Assembly: GCF_014926385.1 (NCBI RefSeq) | Contig: NZ_CP053291.1 | Coordinates: 1,054,001 to 1,118,000 of the forward strand | Reading direction: 5' to 3' | DNA length: 64,000 nt | Origin: Trueperella pecoris | GTDB taxonomy: Bacteria; Actinomycetota; Actinomycetes; Actinomycetales; Actinomycetaceae | Shown: one piece after another, positions 60,554 through 64,000 of the stretch | How positions within the stretch are numbered: position 1 is the stretch's first letter | Layout of the letters: each line of letters starts with the position of its first letter | The notes under the pieces: model-generated | The model's database searches: none | What the model was told of the DNA's origin: nothing | What the model saw: only the letters and a program-made list of their open reading frames with translations | Translations under genes and position numbers: made by a program

Positions 60554-62182
60554 TTATTCGAGGTAGTCCCGCAAGACCTGCGAGCGGGACGGATGGCGCA
60601 GCTTCGACATAGTCTTGGATTCGATCTGGCGGATCCGCTCGCGGGTCACACCATAGACCTTGCCAATCTCATCCAAAGTCTTTGGCTGGCCGTCGGTCAG
60701 GCCGAAACGCATGGACACGACGCCGGCCTCGCGCTCAGACAGTGTGTCGAGAACCTGATGGAGTTGCTCCTGAAGAAGTGTGAAGCCAACGGCGTCGGCG
60801 GGAACAACAGCTTCCGAATCTTCGATGAGGTCACCGAACTCCGAATCACCGTCCTCACCGAGAGGCGTGTGGAGCGAGATAGGCTCACGGCCATACTTCT
60901 GTACCTCGATGACCTTTTCTTCAGTCATATCGAGTTCGCGCGCGAGCTCTTCCGTGGTGGGTTCACGTCCGAGATCCTGAAGCATCTGGCGCTGAACGCG
61001 GGCGAGCTTATTAATCACCTCGACCATGTGGACCGGGATACGGATCGTACGTGCCTGATCCGCCATGGCGCGGGTGATGGCCTGACGAATCCACCAGGTG
61101 GCGTAGGTGGAGAACTTAAATCCCTTGGCGTAGTCGAACTTTTCGACGGCTCGCACCAAACCGAGGTTGCCCTCCTGGATGAGGTCAAGGAAGAGCATCC
61201 CGCGACCGGTGTAGCGCTTGGCAAGCGAAACAACCAGGCGGAGGTTTGCCTCCAGCAAGTGGTTCTTCGCGTTGCGTCCGTCACGGGCGATGATCTCCAG
61301 CTCGCGGCGATACTTACGATCGTCGATCTGCGTGGTCTCAAGGATGTGCTGGGCGAACAAGCCGGCCTCGATACGCTGCGCAAGCTCGACCTCCTCGGCC
61401 GCGTTAAGCAGGGAAACCTTGCCGATCTGCTTGAGGTAGTCCTTGACCGGATCGGCGGTGGCGCCCGCCACGAGCACGCGCTGAGCGGGCTCGTCGGTGT
61501 CGTCCGAGTCCTTCACTACGAAGGCGCCCTTGGAGGACTTGCCCGCAGAGGCCGTGATGACGACCGACTTGTCATCGTCCTCATCGTCGGAATCCTCGTC
61601 GTCCGAGTCTTCGTCCTCGGCCTCGTCGTCGGACTGCGAATCGTCGTCGAGATCTTCGTCATCCTCCTCGAGGTCCTCATCATCCTCCTCGAGGTCTTCG
61701 TCGTCGAGGTCCTCCGGCTCATCCGGAGTCGCGGGAGTCACGTCCTCCGCATCAGACTCATCGCCATCAACATCGGGCAGCGCCTTCGAAGGCTCGCCGC
61801 CATCCTTGCCTTCGCCCGTGGAGAGTCTCACAATAAGTTCTACGAGCTCCGCCTTCTTCAGACCCGTGCCGTCTCCACCGATCTCAGCCGCTTTTTCACG
61901 AAGCTCATCTACCTTCAGCTTTTTCAGCTCAGCCTCGTTCACGGGAGCCGAATCGCCCGAAACCTTAACATCAGCACCATCGGACGCACGCTCGGACAGC
62001 GCAACGGAGATCGCATCGATGAGTGTGGCTTTAACAGCGCGCGAATTGACATCTAGCCCCAGCGACTGGGCGATGTCACGAAGCTCGGAGACCTTCATTC
62101 CGGGCAACGAGGCAACGTCGACCATAACCTCCGCATCGGCCTTGGAGGGTAAAGAAGCGGTCTTGGACTTAGATGCAGCCAC
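60554..62182 (-). CDS. sigA: Principal RNA polymerase sigma factor
   Basis: 542 aa from the GTG at 62182, with GAAAGG 6 nt upstream. The C-terminal 300 residues are a standard group 1 sigma factor: region 1.2 ([16 protein letters not shown]), region 2 ([37 protein letters not shown]), region 3, and region 4.2 ([19 protein letters not shown]). The N-terminus is unusual: two Rho_N/SAP-like helical modules at about residues 26-62 and 85-121, then an acidic Asp/Glu tract at about 155-204. The acidic tract may replace sigma region 1.1. A TATAAT lies 39 nt upstream of the start. Confidence 0.96.
   Translation of the reverse strand: MAASKSKTASLPSKADAEVMVDVASLPGMKVSELRDIAQSLGLDVNSRAVKATLIDAISVALSERASDGADVKVSGDSAPVNEAELKKLKVDELREKAAEIGGDGTGLKKAELVELIVRLSTGEGKDGGEPSKALPDVDGDESDAEDVTPATPDEPEDLDDEDLEEDDEDLEEDDEDLDDDSQSDDEAEDEDSDDEDSDDEDDDKSVVITASAGKSSKGAFVVKDSDDTDEPAQRVLVAGATADPVKDYLKQIGKVSLLNAAEEVELAQRIEAGLFAQHILETTQIDDRKYRRELEIIARDGRNAKNHLLEANLRLVVSLAKRYTGRGMLFLDLIQEGNLGLVRAVEKFDYAKGFKFSTYATWWIRQAITRAMADQARTIRIPVHMVEVINKLARVQRQMLQDLGREPTTEELARELDMTEEKVIEVQKYGREPISLHTPLGEDGDSEFGDLIEDSEAVVPADAVGFTLLQEQLHQVLDTLSEREAGVVSMRFGLTDGQPKTLDEIGKVYGVTRERIRQIESKTMSKLRHPSRSQVLRDYLE
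61571..61714 (-). repeat. Acidic low-complexity tract in sigA, with 21-nt DNA repeat
   Basis: Residues about 157-204 are nearly all Asp, Glu and Ser. At DNA level a unit encoding DEDLEED recurs with a 21-nt period near 61660-61700. Such repeats often vary in length between strains. Confidence 0.7.
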
Positions 62183-62220
62183 GTGCAACCTTTCGATCTC
62201 GGAGTAGGTACAACTCGCCT

Positions 62221-62226
62221 ATTATA
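62221..62226 (-). promoter_or_regulatory. -10 hexamer TATAAT upstream of sigA
   Basis: TATAAT on the minus strand lies 38 nt before the sigA GTG, leaving a short leader with a Shine-Dalgarno. No good -35 is visible at 16-18 nt. Confidence 0.5.
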
Positions 62227-62319
62227 GCGGTTTTCTCAAAAAACCTTTATTCGTCGATAAGGTTAACGCCGATCGGCGACGTTTATTCCCGCATTTGCCC
62301 AATGCTCGCGCTTCGAGAG

Positions 62320-62703
62320 TTATCTCTCCGGAACGACGAGTACCGCACACTGGCTCTCAAGCAGAAGCTTTTGGATCTGCGAGCCGAGGCGCAACCGGCC
62401 GTTCACAGGGCGCTTTGCCAATGATACGACGACGAGCGAGGCCTTGGTCTGCGTCACGACGTTGGCAATGTGGGTCGCAAGTTCTTCCTCCCCGAGCCGC
62501 ACCTCAATCGAGAAAGCGATGTCGACACGCTCGAGTCGCTCCGTCAGATCGTCAATCTCAGCATCAACGGTTTCTTGATGGAATTCCGACACGGGACGGC
62601 GAAGGAGCACAACAAGGGGGCGTTCCTGGCGCTGGCATAGATCAATGGCCGCAACGAGCGCGTCATCGCGAGCTCCTGGTGTGACTGGGACGACTACCGG
62701 CAT
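62320..62703 (-). CDS. Universal stress protein family
   Basis: 127 aa from the ATG at 62703 (MPVVVPVTPGARDDAL), which has GGAGAGG 9 nt upstream; the GTG at 62721 lies on that site. Alpha/beta fold with a first strand PVVVPVT, later ASLVVVSLAKRP and a terminal strand QCAVLVVPER, as in single-domain USPs. The ATP-binding G-x2-G-x9-G motif is not clear, so it is probably a non-ATP-binding member. It precedes sigA on the same strand by 137 nt. Confidence 0.75.
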   Translation of the reverse strand: MPVVVPVTPGARDDALVAAIDLCQRQERPLVVLLRRPVSEFHQETVDAEIDDLTERLERVDIAFSIEVRLGEEELATHIANVVTQTKASLVVVSLAKRPVNGRLRLGSQIQKLLLESQCAVLVVPER

Positions 62704-62774
62704 GCATGTAAACCTCTCCACACGAGCGTATATGGATCACGTCAAATGTACACGGTATTCGAAACCCTGTCATT

Positions 62775-63872
62775 TCAGTCAGCCATCCACACCCGCGCCG
62801 ATTCTGCCTCCTCGGCAGGCGAGGGCAGGTTGACGAAGAGCGCATGCAAAACCAACTTGGCTAACGGGTAGTGCCTGTTGGAATTGATCGCCATCTGAGC
62901 GTTGGAAATCGCGCGCTCGCGATCATCGGCCCACCAGGCTAGGTAGGCGGCTACCGCGTAGGCCGCAGCGTCGTCGTCGTCCGAATAGTCGCCGATGTGT
63001 TCGAGGAGGGAAATGAGAGCCGTGACCCTGTCCGCAGGCGCGACGTGTGCCTGGGCTAGCCTGCGCACCAACTGGCTGGCAGAGACGCTGGTGAGTCGAA
63101 CCATCGATTCGTCCACGCCGAAAAGAATGAGCCGGTCACGAAGGAGTATCTGATCAAGCGCCGCGTTGAGCTTGCCCATGTTTGCGGTGGTCCCGGCAGC
63201 CTCGTGCGGATCGGCACCTTCTTGGAGGGCGTCGATCGCCGTCTGCCACAAACCCACTCCGCGCCTGCCTTTGCGCGAGCGCCACTGACGCGCAGCTGCC
63301 ACAGCTTCCTGACGCTCGCTCCAGGGTGCGCGAGAACGCGGAAAGGTAGGACCATCTTCCACCGGCGCCGACCCGGCATAGACTGCCTCGGCAACCGCGG
63401 CAGAAGAATTGAGCTCTTCGAAAGAGCCGATGTATCCGGCCTCGCACAACTCCTCGAATGTATCGACGCGAGATTGGCGCGCGTCGATACCCGAGATCCA
63501 CTGCGTGAAGTCGGTCAGGCCCACCGAGACGAAGCCCTGCCCGCCGTTGCGGGCATCGATGCACTGTTGGGCGGCCAGTCCGGCCATGTCGAGGATATCG
63601 ATGGAATCGACATCGCTGAGCATCTGTTCCAGATCGTCGCCGTACCAGGCGATGTAGAGGTCTTCAACGTCGAAGGTCTCGATGAAGTCGAGCACCACGT
63701 CGAACAGCCCGGTGGGGACGATCGCGGCATCGATGCGTGCGCTGGGCCCTCCGGGGAGGCCTCCGGCGCCTCGCATCGCGATAAGGACCACCGATTGGCG
63801 GGGCTTGTAGCCGAGCGCATAAGGGGCGAAGGCGAGTATTTCGTGAGGTTGATTGAGTTTGATCTTGTTCAT
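62775..63872 (-). CDS. DUF4192 family protein
   Basis: 365 aa from the ATG at 63872 (MNKIKLNQPHEILAFAPYALGYKP, abridged), the conserved start of the family; a longer frame begins at 63941 with unconserved sequence. The motif GYKPRQSVVLIAMRG near the N-terminus and the C-terminal RALAQAHVAPADRV ... AAYLAWWADDRERAISNAQMA helical block define DUF4192. Function unknown; usual neighbour of sigA in actinobacteria. Confidence 0.88.
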   Translation of the reverse strand: MNKIKLNQPHEILAFAPYALGYKPRQSVVLIAMRGAGGLPGGPSARIDAAIVPTGLFDVVLDFIETFDVEDLYIAWYGDDLEQMLSDVDSIDILDMAGLAAQQCIDARNGGQGFVSVGLTDFTQWISGIDARQSRVDTFEELCEAGYIGSFEELNSSAAVAEAVYAGSAPVEDGPTFPRSRAPWSERQEAVAAARQWRSRKGRRGVGLWQTAIDALQEGADPHEAAGTTANMGKLNAALDQILLRDRLILFGVDESMVRLTSVSASQLVRRLAQAHVAPADRVTALISLLEHIGDYSDDDDAAAYAVAAYLAWWADDRERAISNAQMAINSNRHYPLAKLVLHALFVNLPSPAEEAESARVWMAD

Positions 63873-63976
63873 GAGCCAAGTAAACACGCACAGGCAGCCA
63901 CGGCGTTTTTGAGATTGGCCAAATGTGGATCGCCGATGCACCTGGGCGGAATGTGGTTAACTTTCGCGAGTCTCGA

Positions 63977-63982
63977 TAGGCT
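63977..63982 (+). promoter_or_regulatory. -10 hexamer TAGGCT before the last start codon
   Basis: TAGGCT ends 6 nt before the ATG at 63989, the same leaderless spacing as elsewhere in the window. It supports a plus-strand gene starting here. Confidence 0.4.
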
Positions 63983-63988
63983 CTCACC

Positions 63989-64000
63989 ATGGATAACTTT
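63989..64000 (+). CDS. Start of a plus-strand gene cut by the window end
   Basis: Only four codons, ATG GAT AAC TTT, are visible, divergent from DUF4192. The call rests on a -10-like TAGGCT 6 nt upstream. The product cannot be told. Confidence 0.35.

Noticed and set aside
60593-62056. 487-codon plus-strand frame opposite sigA
   Set aside because: Antisense to the conserved sigma core and to the acidic tract, where it encodes long Val/Leu/Ile runs; no start signal.

Overview
The window is a GC-rich, gene-dense chromosomal stretch of an actinobacterium. Gene order follows two conserved blocks known from Mycobacterium tuberculosis: hisS / glyoxalase-II-like / rel / apt / secF / secD / yajC / ruvB / ruvA / ruvC / yebC / pimA / acyltransferase / pgsA / thrS, and DUF3000 / RNase D / dxs / TrmA-like / APC permease / trkA pair / DUF3159 / OB-fold / DUF3710 / DUF4193 ... 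sigA. The presence of topoisomerase IV (parC, parE), SepH, DUF7455 and PIM-lipid genes also fits Actinobacteria. The reduced block content (no HIT gene, no dut, no DUF3093) suggests the Actinomycetaceae (Trueperella/Arcanobacterium-like). That genus-level guess is inference. No insertion sequence, prophage, CRISPR array, rRNA gene or replication origin is visible.

Layout. 1-4796 (minus): a tandem pair of dynamin-like GTPases (the first cut by the window edge), hisS and a metallo-beta-lactamase hydrolase. 5014-7070 (plus): a DUF349 protein and an AbiEi-like orphan. 7018-23583 (minus): a long, tightly overlapping run covering stringent response and purine salvage (rel, apt), protein export (secF, secD, yajC), Holliday-junction processing (ruvB, ruvA, ruvC), yebC, Nudix, PrsW, LemA-like, the phosphatidylinositol-mannoside genes (pimA, acyltransferase, pgsA) and thrS. 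23704-25080: sdaA. 25100-28924: a two-component system whose kinase carries a PspC domain, divergent from a second PspC protein and a small membrane protein. 28925-29655: four tRNA genes (Val-GAC, Cys and Gly on minus; Val-CAC on plus). 30074-36724: glgX, treY and treZ, giving trehalose from glycogen or maltodextrin. 36808-43591: DUF3000, RNase D, dxs and acnA. 43676-50067: TrmA-like methyltransferase and APC permease, divergent from two TrkA proteins, then DUF3159, OB-fold, DUF3710 and DUF4193. 50068-57344: sepH, phosphodiesterase, DUF5998, parC and two tandem double-GNAT proteins. 57388-64000: parE, DUF7455, a DEDDh exonuclease, sigA, a universal-stress protein, DUF4192 and the first codons of one more gene.

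Regulatory architecture. Operons are held together by 1- to 14-nt start/stop overlaps. At least nine genes that begin a transcription unit have an actinobacterial -10 hexamer (TANNNT or close) exactly 6-7 nt before the start codon and little or no Shine-Dalgarno sequence, which is the signature of leaderless mRNA. They include rel, sdaA, trkA, the APC permease, parC and parE.

The most unusual observations are: two Rho_N/SAP-like modules plus a repetitive acidic tract at the N-terminus of the principal sigma factor; a short palindromic repeat family shared by two intergenic regions 11.6 kb apart; two helically phased direct repeats in front of the PspC/two-component locus, together with a hexapeptide repeat in the PspC protein; and an inverted repeat built around the treYZ promoter. 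I did not find a clear new defence or mobile system.
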